Shown here piece by piece: positions 1 through 10,559 of a stretch of 64,000 nt of DNA (positions are counted from its first letter, which is position 1; the number at the start of each line of letters is the position of its first letter). Location of the stretch: contig JAESIW010000180.1 of the NCBI GenBank assembly GCA_016802295.1, forward strand, positions 4,695,975 through 4,759,974, given 5' to 3'. This stretch comes from Brachionus rotundiformis. Lineage: Eukaryota; Rotifera; Eurotatoria; Ploima; Brachionidae. Made by a program: the position numbers and the translations under genes. The notes beneath the pieces are model-generated. The model had not been told where the DNA came from and did not search any database. It saw only the letters and a program-made list of their open reading frames with translations.

Positions 1-1815
1 AAATAACCAATAATTAATGGAATGCTCAAATCATAAGTGCTAATCTGTCTGCCTTGAATACTGCTTACAAAATTTTCGTATGTATTTTCGCCATAAGCTG
101 ATTTGAAACCAATCGATTCACTTATTATAAACTGACAAACTTTTTTCAATTCATCAATAATCTGCTTATTTCGGCTTGTCTCTTTTCGTAACATAATAAT
201 ATCATAAAGTAGCTTAAGTAAACCAATTTCTTGTTCTTTATCATAACCATAAGAGTCCAGAGTATACAAATAACCAAGCCAAATACCCTCTAAAATTCGT
301 ATCCGCTTCATATGCTCATAGTTAATGTAAAGAGGTAAAACTGCATTTATTTTCTCACGTGCTTGTCCAATTATACAAAATTGATCATTTATTTGATTAA
401 ATTTGCCATAATTTTCTTCTTGTTGAGAATTTCTGGCCAAGTTCATAGCAGCTATAAAAGCATCGTATGTTATTAATGTGTTTGATACACTCAAAAGTTT
501 TAAGCCTTTAGTTGGATGTGTAATGGCCTCTTCATTACGTTCAATTAAAATACCTAAACACATTACATTATCCGATGTTTTTCTCATCATTTGGTAAATA
601 TCATCTTTTGAGTAAGTACAAACCCAATCGCCATGTTGCTCTTTAATTTCATTCCATCCTTGTTGATCAATACTAGCTTTGTAACCATCTAGAATACCAC
701 TTATATCAGTTTTACGGAAATAATCAACATTTTTGTTTATGCGTAATTCTAGAATTTTACGCCTCTTAACATTTGCAAATGTTGCATCATGTCTAAGTGC
801 GTTTAATTTCAATTGAACTTGTTCAGGCACTTGGCCCATTTTAATTTGAGTAAATAAGTTAGTGTACTCCATCATTCGTTCATCGATTTCTTTCTTAATT
901 TGCTCAACTTCTAGTTTTTCATTAAAATTAGCACTACCGATTGGAACTATGGTATTCAAGTAGATACGAATTTTATTTACTGAGTCAGCATCATCAGGTG
1001 AAATTAGATTCAAAGCTCGTACAATATGAATAGGACGAGTATTTTCTAATTTTTCCAAAGTCATCTTAGTCTCATCCTCTGGTGATTTGAGTATAATTTC
1101 ATTTGTTATTGATTCATCTATTTTATTATCATCGATCAAAAATGCAACTGTTTCTTCATTGCTATTTGATGTATATGATTTACCATTTAAGACTAAAGTA
1201 AATTCTCTAGCTGACATGGCATATTCAAACATATCATTGAAATTGTTTTGAAGTTCAGCTGATTCAATTGAATAACGAAATAGACCTTCTTTATTACCAA
1301 ATGTTCTTACTTGTTCTAAAAAATCCTTTTTTACATTACCAAAACCAATGACATGAAATATAACAGTGATTGTTTTAGGCAGAAGGCTTAGGGTTAACTT
1401 TAGCTTTTGAATTGATTTTTTTAGTTTATCTTGTGAGTCTGTATCGTCACCATCAGTCATGAATATAAATGTTGTTGATTTTTGATTACTGACTAAATGA
1501 TTTTGAACAGCTGTGAATATTGAGCTAAAACTAGTACCACCACCAGCATTCAAATCGTTATTTTCAATCGATTTAATTGTTTTAGTCGTATCAGCACTTG
1601 TATTGTATGTAAATAACGAATAATCAATTTGAGTACGTTTGTAAATATCGCGTAATACTTGGCACACATTACGGATAGGGCTTCCACCCATTGACCCAGA
1701 AACATCAACACAACAAATTATATTACTAGAACTTGATCCCGCTTTTGGTACTTTTGCTTCAATATAATAAGAATCCCTACTAATATTGAACGTAGTTTTA
1801 AAAAAAGTAGCCATT
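1..1815 (-). CDS. VWA-domain protein, N-terminal 605 residues (runs off left edge)
   Basis: A single open frame of 605 codons reads leftward from an ATG at 1815 to the window edge without a stop, so the C-terminus is missing. Residues 30-210 form a von Willebrand factor A domain: the MIDAS motif DVSGS (D37, S39, S41) follows a hydrophobic strand, the MIDAS threonine lies in AGGGTSF (T94), and the MIDAS aspartate lies in MTDGDDT (D121). No signal peptide is visible, so an intracellular VWA protein is likely. The remaining 400 residues are soluble, mostly helical sequence that I do not recognise. Known intracellular VWA families include copine-like proteins, VWA/RING ubiquitin ligases and VWA/small-GTPase fusions; the missing C-terminus would decide between them. 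A metal-dependent ligand-binding role is expected from the intact MIDAS. The domain call is secure and the function is not. Confidence 0.85.
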
Positions 1816-2434
1816 TTTTTCTGAAAAATATGAAATAAAAATATTTGATTTTTTAGAATCCACAATATTTTAAACTAGTCCAATTAAATTAATAAATACA
1901 CTTTAGTCAAAGTCAATATTTAAGAATGTTAAATGTTCGAAAATTAATTTGAAATCTTAAAAATCACAAAAATAAGTAAAGATTTTCTAAGCCTAATTGT
2001 TTTTTCTGCAAAACAAATACGGTAAAATAACTAATCTAAGCCTTGATAAAATTATTTATTTAATCTAAATTAAACAATAATTAAATATATCATATCAAAT
2101 GATAAAGCCAAAAATTCTCTACAAAATGTTAAGTCATCGGTTAAATTTCTGTAAGCTTAAAATTCTTAAAAAAATTTATTTGAAAATTTTATAATTTTTT
2201 TTTCTAAATACTAAATACAATATACAGAATGTTATTTAACTTTTAGAAAAATGTTTCTTTTTTCAAAAATAATCAAAATAAAAAAATTCCCAAAAACTTA
2301 TGTTTGATAAAAAATCAACCAACATTTTATTATAAGAAAACAATCATAGTAATGTACTAAATTAAATTGGAAAAAAATTTCTTTATAAGTTTTAATTGAA
2401 TAAAATTGACATAAAATAGATAAAATTCCGTACA
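1816..2434. other. AT-rich intergenic spacer
   Basis: Lies between the start of the VWA gene and the stop of the small coiled-coil ORF. It is AT-rich with long A and T runs and no coding signal. It must hold the VWA gene promoter, but no specific element stands out. Confidence 0.6.
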
Positions 2435-2644
2435 TTAAGAAATTAATATAAAGTCTTCATTTTGTTTCTTCAAGTCAACATTTTCCTCTTCCAAATTCTT
2501 TACTTTATTAGCCAAGCTTTCCAAGACCGGTTGTACCGATTTTAAATATTCCGATATTCTCTTTTGAGTGTCGCTGTGCTGGTCCTGACCAAGACCTCTC
2601 CATGACTGCACAGTGACCGCTTTGATGATACTCTCCATTATCAA
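2435..2644 (-). CDS. small coiled-coil protein, 69 aa, unrecognised
   Basis: A complete ATG-to-stop ORF of 69 codons. The N-terminal 25 residues contain the phrase SWRGLGQDQHSDTQ. The C-terminal 45 residues are strongly helical with a heptad pattern (VLESLANKVKNLEEENVDL), so it probably forms a short coiled coil. There is no signal peptide, cysteine pair or membrane segment. The codons use C and G much more than the flanking DNA, which supports real coding. It could be a stand-alone small protein or the last exon of a longer gene. I see no convincing upstream exon because the DNA just 5' is the leucine-rich-repeat relic. I do not recognise the family. Confidence 0.5.
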   Translation of the reverse strand: MIMESIIKAVTVQSWRGLGQDQHSDTQKRISEYLKSVQPVLESLANKVKNLEEENVDLKKQNEDFILIS

Positions 2645-2702
2645 TAATTGGGGGAGTGTTAATTTACTAAAAATTATGTATATTTTTTATTATTTTTAAA
2701 AC

Positions 2703-3027
2703 TTATTCTGTTATTATTATTATTTTCATTAATTTTGTCAATCCCTTAAAATGAGATTCATTAATATTTTTTATTTTATTTTCGTTAAATGAAATTATCT
2801 TCAAATTTACGAGATATTTAAATATTTCGTTTGGAATCTCCTCGATATGGTTATTGTTTAAAATGATTCTTTGGGATTTTTCAATCCTTGAATACTTGAA
2901 AAAGTTCTTTTTTTATTATTTTTTTTTTCTTTAGAATTTTTTATTTCATCAATATCAGAAATAACTATTCCTTTTACACATTTTTTTAAAAAACAACATT
3001 CCGTTAAATTTTCAAAACTATAATCAT
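2703..3027 (-). pseudogene. leucine-rich repeat gene relic with a frame break
   Basis: Reading leftward, one frame gives a cysteine-rich cap (ENLTECCFLKKCVKGIVIS, ISDIDEI) typical of the N-terminal flank of secreted LRR proteins. After an A-rich stretch around 2905-2935 a second frame gives two LRR units (IILNNNHIEEIPNEIF and VNLKIISFNENKIKNI) before a stop at 2703-2705. The two parts lie in different frames, separated by A-runs where slippage would be easy. No start, signal peptide or further repeats are found. It is best read as a decayed LRR gene fragment. A tiny unrecognised intron at the A-run is the alternative. The LRR identity rests on the consensus LxxNxIxxIP spacing. Confidence 0.55.
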
Positions 3028-3164
3028 GATATTATTGAAAATATCATTTGTTTCCTTATGATGTATAACTCTTTTGTGGTATATCATGATATCCCAGAGA
3101 AAACATTAACAAAATGAATAAATTTTTATTTACTAACGAATATGATTTTTTCTAAAATTTTAGC

Positions 3165-3505
3165 AGGTATCTCAAAATAGGATATGTTAAAAGTTTTGTT
3201 ACAACATTAAAAAATGAAAAATTTGACAGAATTTATGCACTAGCTAGGATTATAGAAGATTATGAGCAAAAAATTTTCAAGTTGTATTGAAATTATTTGA
3301 AATCCTTGACTACGAGTAAGAAATACATATAATTTTATCAAGCCATTACAGTAACAAAGAAAATTAATTCAAAAATTTTTTGTTAAAGGCTTGTTATAAC
3401 AATATTGAGGAGATAAATTATGTCGAAAATATGATTTTTAAACATCAAAAAATGGCTTTCAATGATATGAATGCAATGTTTCACGATTCTTTCGATCTAC
3501 TTTAG
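3165..3505 (+). pseudogene. coding-like relic, two segments, family not recognised
   Basis: Two plus-strand segments stand out as protein-like in otherwise AT-rich DNA. The first (3165-3287) follows an AG and contains NEKFDRIYALARIIEDYEQ, reminiscent of an armadillo/HEAT helix pair; a shifted frame then continues with LKLFEILDYE up to a strong donor-like GTAAGA near 3313. The second (3389-3505) follows TTGTTAAAG and contains NNIEEINYVENMIFKHQ and MAFNDMNAMFHDS before a TAG. No start codon exon is found and the first segment needs a frame shift. It is probably the 3' remains of a gene, though a real small gene with an unfound first exon is possible. Confidence 0.35.
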
Positions 3506-3746
3506 GTCTTAAAAATAAACTTAAAAATAAAATTAAATATGACATGATTCACTTCAACATTTTTTTAAACTTCTAACCAAAATGCTAAAAATATTTATAT
3601 ATTTATTTAAAAGTTTAATAAAAATATTTTTAGGAATAGTCTAATATTGCTAAATATTTTTAGCTCTTTTAGTATTTTTTTGCTATGCTAAATTCATATT
3701 ATTTATTTAATAAATAATTTATTATTGAAGTTTTATTTTGGAGTAT

Positions 3747-5150
3747 CTAAATTCCATCATCTTCATTGTCCTCTTCAGCTAAATCATCTTCCTCATCTTC
3801 ATCTATGTATTCTTCATCATCGTAATTTTCAAAAGAATTTTCATCATCAGTTTCTCCACATCCAAAAGTATCATCCTCATGTTTATCAATAGTCATACTA
3901 TTCATATTTTTACAATTTTTCTTATAAGTACGAACATTTTTAGTAATTTCAAAAAGACTATCATTAGAAATTTTTTCACTTAAAATTGATAAAATTTTAA
4001 ATATAGTCAAATTAAAATGGTTTTTTTTTCAATCTCACTAATTTGGAAATTCGGATTGATCTAAAAATATTGGATCAATTTTTTCTTGTTTAATTAATTG
4101 CTGAACATATGGTTGAAAAACTTGAGGGACTATTGAGACAATTTTTTCACTTTCATTTAAAGTTAAATTCTTTTCTGTTTTTATGTCGCCAAGGTTAAAA
4201 GTTAAACCTAATTTCTTCAGAATATCAATATCAGAACTGATTTCAAAAGTGTCATCCATCTGAAATGAGTATTCCTTTCTGGAAAAATTTTAATAATTTT
4301 TTAAAATTTATTCTTATTGTAGTATACCTGTCATTAGCTATACTTAAATCAATCGAGGTTTTTTCATCAGTGCACACTGCAATCAAAGGAAGTTCAATTT
4401 TGGATTTTTTATCGATTTGATTTTTGTTTCTTTCAATCAAACTTTTGACGGCTATATGCTATCAATTTTTCATATAATTAATATTATTCTAATAAATAAT
4501 TATACTTCTAGAATTAAATTTTTCAGTATTTCAGACTTTTGCTCAATACGCTCGAGTCTTTTTTGCTTATCGGCTTCGAGGTCTTTGCACTCTTGCTTGG
4601 TATTACATGGAAGCCCTATCCAGCGAATTTCTTTCTTTTCTTTGGAAATAATGTTCATTGCCATTAAGACATTTAAAGCGTCGTAGACTCTTCGGCGAAC
4701 ATTTTTCTGGTCATAACTTAGGAAATCGTTTTGTATGGAAGATGACTGTCCACTTGAGCTCTGATTTTGACAGTATTCACTCACAAGCTCTTCGGCAACT
4801 TGATTATACGTAGTAATATTTTTATGTTTTACCTTTTCACATACTTTCATGCTAAAATGTCGCAAACCTTTGCTACATTTTTCTCGTTTACGCTTCAAAC
4901 TAATCAAAATATATTAGTAAATTGGTTTTCTTTCAGGTTACCTATCATGACCAAAATGATCATTGTCAAATATTTTCAATTGATTGCTAGCTATTTGATT
5001 TGTTTTGTTATTTGAAAGGTAATCGTTTAAATTTATGTTTAGAAAGTTTATTTGCGATTTAGTTTTAGACTCTGAATTTTCTCGAGAGTTATCACCGGAA
5101 TGTTGGGTCTTTGTTATTGATTTATACAGTTTTAGGATATCATCAGACAT
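3747..5150 (-). CDS. TFDP: transcription factor Dp (E2F dimerisation partner)
   Basis: Five exons join in consistent phase: 5150-4942, 4899-4506, 4458-4328, 4278-4039 and 3978-3747, giving 401 residues. DP proteins heterodimerise with E2F to control S-phase genes. Residues 80-166 are the winged-helix DNA-binding domain, with GLRHFSMKVCEKV, the recognition sequence NVRRRVYDALNVL and KEIRWIGLP. A coiled coil follows (EADKQKRLERIEQKSEILK). The next part is the DP marked-box region: IELPLIAVCTDEKTSIDLS, IANDRKEYSF, MDDTFEISSDIDILKKLG. The last exon supplies an acidic tail ending DDGI, as in vertebrate DP-1. All introns are GT-AG and 41-60 bp. The fourth intron is supported only by phase and the fit of the acidic tail. 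The start codon is 108 bp from the stop of LSM10. Confidence 0.92.
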
Positions 5151-5258
5151 TTCTAATTGGTAACAGTAGACTACTTGGTTTAATCTTTAATTATTTTAGA
5201 AAAATTTTGGAGATTTACTTCCAAATGCTATTCTAGAATAGAGACAAATTATGAAGTT
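5151..5258 (-). promoter_or_regulatory. short LSM10-TFDP intercistronic spacer
   Basis: Only 108 bp separate the LSM10 stop from the TFDP ATG on the same strand. Reading leftward, an AATAAA-like hexamer lies just after the LSM10 stop. A T/A-rich stretch then leads to an AG that sits two bases before the TFDP ATG (CCAATTAGAAATG). This layout would suit an operon resolved by spliced-leader trans-splicing, but cis promoters cannot be excluded. Confidence 0.4.
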
Positions 5259-5645
5259 TTATTTATTTAATAAAGGATTTCGGGGTTTCTTTTTAAATTC
5301 GTTCCTATTAAATTTTCTCTTATTTAAAACTTGTTGTTGCAGGGCCAAAATCATATCAACATCATCAGGTATGTGCACAAAACGAACATTTTTTCCACGA
5401 ATGGTAATTTCTGAATAATATTTAGGAAGCTGACTTTTTATTTTTGAATTAGGTACATAAGTTGGTGAAATTAAATATGCATTGGACAGAGTAATATTCA
5501 TTTCGGAAAATACTGAGTCCACTTTTCCATAAATATGCATTTCATTGCGTAAATCAATTTGAACATTTTTACCTTCACAAGCTTTCAGAATACCTATTAA
5601 AGTGTTATAATTGAAAGCTTTTTGGCGCGCTGTTTCCATATTCAA
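5259..5645 (-). CDS. LSM10: U7 snRNP Sm-like protein LSm10
   Basis: An intronless ORF of 128 codons. LSm10 replaces SmD1 in the U7 snRNP, which cleaves replication-dependent histone pre-mRNAs. The Sm1 motif spans about residues 24-60 (EGKNVQIDLRNEMHIYGKVD, MNITL). The Sm2 motif is unusually specific: RGKNVRFVHIPDDVD, which matches the GRNVRYVHIPDDV signature of animal LSm10 rather than SmD1. The tail is basic (KRKFNRNEFKKKPRN), and the length is close to the 123 residues of the human protein. Two in-frame ATGs lie near the start (5645 and 5639); I chose the first. The gene lies immediately upstream of TFDP on the same strand. Confidence 0.9.
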   Translation of the reverse strand: MNMETARQKAFNYNTLIGILKACEGKNVQIDLRNEMHIYGKVDSVFSEMNITLSNAYLISPTYVPNSKIKSQLPKYYSEITIRGKNVRFVHIPDDVDMILALQQQVLNKRKFNRNEFKKKPRNPLLNK

Positions 5646-5838
5646 AATTAGAATAAATTTCTCCGCATAAAATATTTAGAAAAATTTAAACTCCACTGTA
5701 TATGAACAGGGTTTATTTAAATAAATTTGACATAACAAAAAATATTTATGGCTTTAATAAATTGGCTTATATTTTTGAAGATAAAAATTTTTTTCATGTA
5801 CATAATTTTTTTTACACTATTTAACAGAGTTTTTTTCA

Positions 5839-5870
5839 AGTCACAAGTCATAAGTCAAGTCAAGTCAGTG
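5839..5870. repeat. short AAGTC-type direct repeat
   Basis: Five near-consecutive copies of (A/C)AAGTCA-like pentamers and heptamers (caagtcacaagtcataag, tcaagtcaagtcagtgac) form a small imperfect tandem repeat about 200 bp upstream of the LSM10 start codon. A microsatellite is the simplest reading. A cluster of regulatory sites is possible but unsupported. Confidence 0.5.
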
Positions 5871-6430
5871 ACTTTTTTAAAATATTTTCCAACTCGTCTA
5901 AAACTGACTATTTTTTATTAATTTTTCGATTTTAATGAAAAATTAAATGAAGACTAAAGTTTTTTGAATATCGAAAAAATTTTTTTATAATATCAATAAA
6001 AAATTTAAACTTAACTTGGCAAAGAGATGGTCACATGAAAAATCATATAATTATATTCGTAAAATTCATTTGTAATCCCAAAAGACTCGAGTTAAAATAT
6101 TCGAAAAAAAAGCAGAAAAGCAAAATATTTCCCAAATCAAGAAAAAATCAAATTACACAATTACAGTTTGTTTTTAATTTGATTGATGACCGGGGATGAT
6201 TTTAAATTTTATATTTTTAATTGTTGTATCAATTTAGAATCTTTTTAAAAATTAAAACGGATTTTTTGATTTTATGAATAAAAAAATTGATATTGATTTT
6301 TTATTCGTTTTTTAAATCTCGAAAACAATAAATTTCTTTAAAAAATTTCAATTAAATTTTGACTGATATTAATTATGTAGAAATGAAAAACAAGATGATT
6401 ATATCAAAAAATTAGGAATATCAAACCAAC

Positions 6431-6530
6431 AATGTCAATGTCTGGAACAAATTACCACGCAAAGTCACTTAATTCATTCAAAAATGCTATTTATAAAAAT
6501 GATGTTTTAACTGCCTTAGCTAATAATTAG
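6431..6530 (+). mobile_element. relic of the 3' end of a non-LTR retrotransposon ORF
   Basis: One frame reads NVNVWNKLPRKVT and the next frame continues with LNSFKNAIYKNDV. Together they resemble the phrase 'vWNsLP..vv.a.svnsFKn.ld' found at the C-terminus of CR1/Jockey-type reverse transcriptase ORFs. A one-base frame slip joins the two parts. Nothing else of the element is recognisable nearby, so this is an old fragment. Confidence 0.4.
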
Positions 6531-6837
6531 CAACGTGTTTTCAATAAAACTGCAGTCCTTCCATCCATCTATCTTTGTAAATTTATAATTTATTGCGTTA
6601 AATTATTAAATCTATCTAGGATTAAATTCTGGAATAAAATATTTTTTTTATTAATTGTAATTAATGATTGCTATATAGAATAGCCCTAATCAGTAATATG
6701 TCTTTAGGTTATTTCAAATTATCTAATTATATTTTGATTGTTTTTAAATAAAATTTTATTAAAAACTAAATTTGAATGAAAGTTCTTAAGAAGTGTTTTG
6801 ATTAGTTAACAGTGAGACATGTTAATTAAATTGGATC

Positions 6838-7860
6838 TTATTTCCAAATATTAAAATTCGTGTCATGTGATTTTCTTCTACTCGGACTTCTGGAATCATT
6901 AACCAAATCTGTGCTATCAAAATTAGCCAGAACGTCTCCATCAATATATGCTAAATTTACACACTCTGAATTCAAATTTTCAACATCTTTTTTACTCATT
7001 TGATATGGAGCCTAATTTAAAAAGAAACTCTTATTTTTTTTTATCTTTTAAAATTCAATTACAAATATAATATTTCCGAAAGAGTTGTTCATTTTTTTTT
7101 CATAATAAACTGAATCTATATCAGATCTGCTATAAATTTGCCGATTAATGAGCTCTTTCTTACTAACTCTAGCGATTTTATGAAACTCAAAATGAGGCCA
7201 TATTATATTGGATGCACTAGCAAAATCAATCGGAGTTCGCTGCTGAGTATCTTGAGCACAAACGTCAGCTTCTCTGTTCAAAAGCATAAAAACAACAGGT
7301 CCATGTCATATCAAGACATTAATGACATTAGAAAAAATTAATCTATTAAAATTTTTCTTTAATTTAAAAGGTAATATTCTAGTTTCCATCGAAACTGAAT
7401 TATTTTTCCTTAAAAAAACATCACTCGATTGTGAGGAAATATTTTCATATGTTCTTGAAAAGTGCTTGCATGTAGAGCAGTCCATAAAGTTGTTTCATTG
7501 GCTTGGTTAATATTAAAACCGGGATTACGATCCAAAATGGTTCTGGCTATGTCTCTGAAACCCCAAAAACAAGCTTAAAGATATGCAATTTTTTCATTTG
7601 AAGATGATTTTTAATAAACATTTTTCTACCTACGTAAAATTGGCGGAAAAGCAGTTCTTTGGAAGACTTTCGATTCAGACATTCGATGAGAAAATTTTCA
7701 ATTTGCTGTAAAAATACTCTTTATTTTTATTTTGAGAGATAGACTAATTTACTTTGAGATTTTCAGATGTTATCCGAGAAATATAATGATAATTATCACA
7801 AGTCAAATTTTCGATTTTGAATATATCATTGAGGTCAAATTCAAAATCATTAGAAGACAT
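6838..7860 (-). CDS. ankyrin-repeat protein, 233 aa
   Basis: Five exons keep phase: 7860-7753, 7705-7630, 7552-7451, 7304-7063 and 7011-6838. The ankyrin unit spans about residues 75-120 and contains TLWTALHASTFQEH joined to GPVVFMLLNREADVCAQD and QQRTPIDFASA, an almost textbook repeat split by an intron. The N-terminus is acidic (SSNDFEFDLNDIF). The C-terminus is polar and unrecognised, ending SPSRRKSHDTNFNIWK. Three introns are GT-AG. The third (7450-7305) cannot be GT-AG if the ankyrin frame is kept: the only phase-correct junctions lie in a repeated ACAT, one of which gives AT...AC ends. Without that splice the frame meets a stop, so the gene is either spliced non-canonically or broken by a 146-bp insertion. 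A cytosolic protein-interaction role is likely. Confidence 0.75.
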
Positions 7861-8181
7861 TCTAATCTTTTTAATGTTAAAAAATTTAATTCTTTGATCC
7901 AAGATCTACTCAAAACAGCAAAATTATTTACTGTTAATACAAAAATTAAGTTTGATATTAGTAAAAAATATTAGTCTAATTAAAGTGTAATTATTTATTT
8001 TAATAAAAAATTTTACAAAATAGATTTATTAATATTTGTTTTATTGATTATTAATAATTATGATAGATTTATCAATTTAAAACAAACAGTTACTTTTTTA
8101 GAGTTTTTTAGATGCTTCAAAAATCTTGAATAAAACTAAAATTTTCTACTAACACAAATATATCACATAATTTCATAGAGT
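7861..8181. other. AT-rich spacer
   Basis: This is the gap between the ankyrin gene start and the cytochrome b561 stop, both on the minus strand. It contains only AT-rich sequence. The 320-bp distance leaves room for a promoter, but no element is recognisable. Confidence 0.5.
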
Positions 8182-9015
8182 TTAATTAATTGGGTCAACA
8201 GGTCTAGCATAATCCTCCTTAGTTACGAGATAAACTACAAGTGTTGCAAAAACTACTATTGTTACGCCGAAAAAGTTGATCAAGACTCCTTCACTCGGAA
8301 GCTGTGAATATGTTCCACTTGTGAAAAATATAATTATAAAAACTAAAATAAAATTTTTGGCTTAATTCTTACTTTGGTAAAGAGAAAAAAGCTTTTTCCG
8401 TAATTCCCATTAATGCTGCAGCAACGCATAAAATAAATATGACCAGACCCCAAAATTTATGATGAGGTAAATACAATCGTCTCAATCCATCACTTAGTTT
8501 TGGGAAAAGAAACGACACAAAGCCACATATCCACTGCATTCCGAATAGAATAACAGCTGAAAGGCCGACCCAAGAGTGCAAGCTATACATGTTTGGTATT
8601 GGTTTAGGTGCTTTGTTATGAGAGTCAAATACTGCTTTTAAAGCAACAGTCGCAAAGACAAAAACTGCAACTTGTATCAAACCATGGAGAATTTTTACAT
8701 ACAGTTTAGTCGTGTTTCTAAAAGCGCGATAGACCAGCATGGCTAAAATAAAGATTAAAATTCAAGCTGGATAAATTTCCCAATATTACCATCTCCGTAC
8801 AGAAAAATCATTCCTAGTGTCATAAATAAAGGATGATAATTGAATACTAATTTCGCATCCCATCCGTAACCACCTCTGTAACTACTAAGCCATGATCCAA
8901 CTAGGATTACCATTATAAGACCTATTATCTGTGCTCCTATGATGCCAATCGTTAGATAAGCTAGAGATGACCTCTCAGGATAGTTTCCTATTTCTTCATA
9001 TTTTCCTTTACCCAT
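8182..9015 (-). CDS. CYB561: cytochrome b561 (transmembrane ascorbate ferrireductase)
   Basis: Three exons (9015-8790, 8742-8373, 8317-8182) give 243 residues, close to the 251 of human CYB561. The family moves electrons from cytosolic ascorbate across vesicle or lysosomal membranes through two b hemes. Six hydrophobic segments are visible. The four heme-ligand histidines have the expected spacing: H61 in FNYHPLF, H95 in KILHGL, H131 in YSLHSWVG and H169 or H170 in YLPHHKFWG. Other family phrases are FLYGDAMLVYRAFRN and SEGVLINFFG. The end, TKEDYARPVDPIN, matches the cytosolic tail of the family. Both introns are GT-AG and under 60 bp. The family could include a duodenal CYBRD1-type or lysosomal CYB561A3-type member; the overall match is best to CYB561 itself. 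Confidence 0.93.
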
Positions 9016-10059
9016 TGTATCAAATCAAATAATCTAAAATTAGGAACAAAACAAAAAAATTCAAAGATAGTTTATTTTCTAGCATAATGCAAAATTATTG
9101 ATTTCTAACTCATAATTAGGCATATAAAGGAAAATTCAATTTTTTCCTCAAATAATGTTCAAGTTTTCCGATTATGTGTTTAAATTTTAAAGACGTAAAA
9201 AAGGATATATGGTTTACTCCTATAAAATAAATGGAAAAATTATTTCTAGATGTTACTTAATTCCATTAGTTTTAAATTCAATGTGATTATTCTCGATAAT
9301 TTATTATAAGAATATGTCAATTTCTAGAGACCTATTTATTGTCTATTAAACTTTAAAAGTTATTTTTGGCAAATATAATAGATATACTTTATCTTCAAAT
9401 TTAAAAATGTTAATTAAAAATGGCATTTGAAATTTAATAAGCTTTTAAATAGCCTATTTACAAAAAAAATAAAAATGAAAATAGTAAATGCTTGCGATAA
9501 GTTGCTTGAATAAATTAAACATAGATCTGAAATGCAATTTAAATTGATATTAGTAAAGATAAGATAAATTTTATTAATCAAGTGATGACAAAATCATCCA
9601 AAATTTAAAAATGTGACTTGGATGCTTAATATCAAAGTACTACCACGATTTCCTAAGCCAAAACTAAGCTTTTTTTCTAGGAAATTCTTTTTGATCGAAA
9701 ATAACCAGCACACCCTAAAATTCATTCTATAAAAAACAAAATAGTTTATTTTCATAAAATATTTAAATGTCTGCTAAATTAAGTTTTTTAAAAATACAAC
9801 AGTATTAAAAACATTACTAATCTTCTAAAATTAAATCTAATTAATCAGGCTCTTTTTTTATAATAGGATAGAAGAACTTATTTTTAGCTAATCTAATGTC
9901 TATTTATTTGAAAAAAAAATATTTTGCAAATTTTAAAAAATAACCCAAAGAAGGCAAATGATATGCAACAATCATGGATAAAAAAATAAAGATAAGTATC
10001 GAATTCATTTTTTCAATTCCTCAGATCTAAATATCTGTATTTCTTTTCATTCTTCTTTA

Positions 10060-10370
10060 TTTAAAATTTACGTATTTCGTTCCAATTCTTAGGTAAGTTG
10101 TTTGACTAATTGTCAGACGATTTTTAACTATGTGGATACTCACACTTAGTAAGATGTAATTAAAAATTAGTATTTCGTTCCAATACCTAGGTAAGTTACC
10201 CAAAGTTGATCAAGTAATTTTTAAACGTTCTGATATTTACACTTTCCGAGAGCATTTTTTAAAAGATATGTAATTCGTTCCAATGTCGTGTAAGTTAACA
10301 AAAAAATTAGTCTTTCTTCAGGGACTCAATGTGTTTGTATCGTTACACTTCATTTTGGCTAAATTGTACC
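10060..10370. repeat. degenerate tandem repeat, three units of about 100 bp
   Basis: The decamer TTCGTTCCAA occurs at 10076, 10174 and 10274, spacing 98 and 100 bp. Each copy is followed by a variable few bases and then GTAAGTT. Two of the units then carry a (G/A)ATTTTTAA box about 30 bp further on, and all three carry a (T/C)(A/C)CACTT motif near the unit end. The units have diverged but share this order of boxes, so this is a real tandem duplication in noncoding DNA. The order exon-like core, GTAAGTT donor, ATTTTTAA box recalls spliced-leader RNA genes, but the units look too short and close together for independent promoters. Confidence 0.6.
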
Positions 10371-10559
10371 AGTTTTAGCTAATTGGTCGGTTATTTAATG
10401 CCTTGAAGTGCTTCTATAAGTTTAAGTAAGTTTTGATGAGTGACTACTATGATTTGATCTAAAATATTTTCACATTGGGTCCTTTTGATTTTAATTCTTT
10501 ATACATTTGAAGATTATCGGATACTAAATCAATTGAACACTATTTTTAGGGTGTTAAGT

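Larger units (their letters stand above)
5646..6837. other. AT-rich intergenic region with a small LINE relic
   Basis: This separates the 5' end of LSM10 from the 3' end of the ankyrin gene. It is mostly AT-rich and featureless apart from a short AAGTC-type repeat near 5839-5870 and the LINE remnant at 6431-6530, both listed separately. Confidence 0.55.

Noticed and set aside
7138..7974. Several plus-strand ORFs opposite the ankyrin gene
   Set aside because: They are antisense shadows of ankyrin exons or AT-rich noise.
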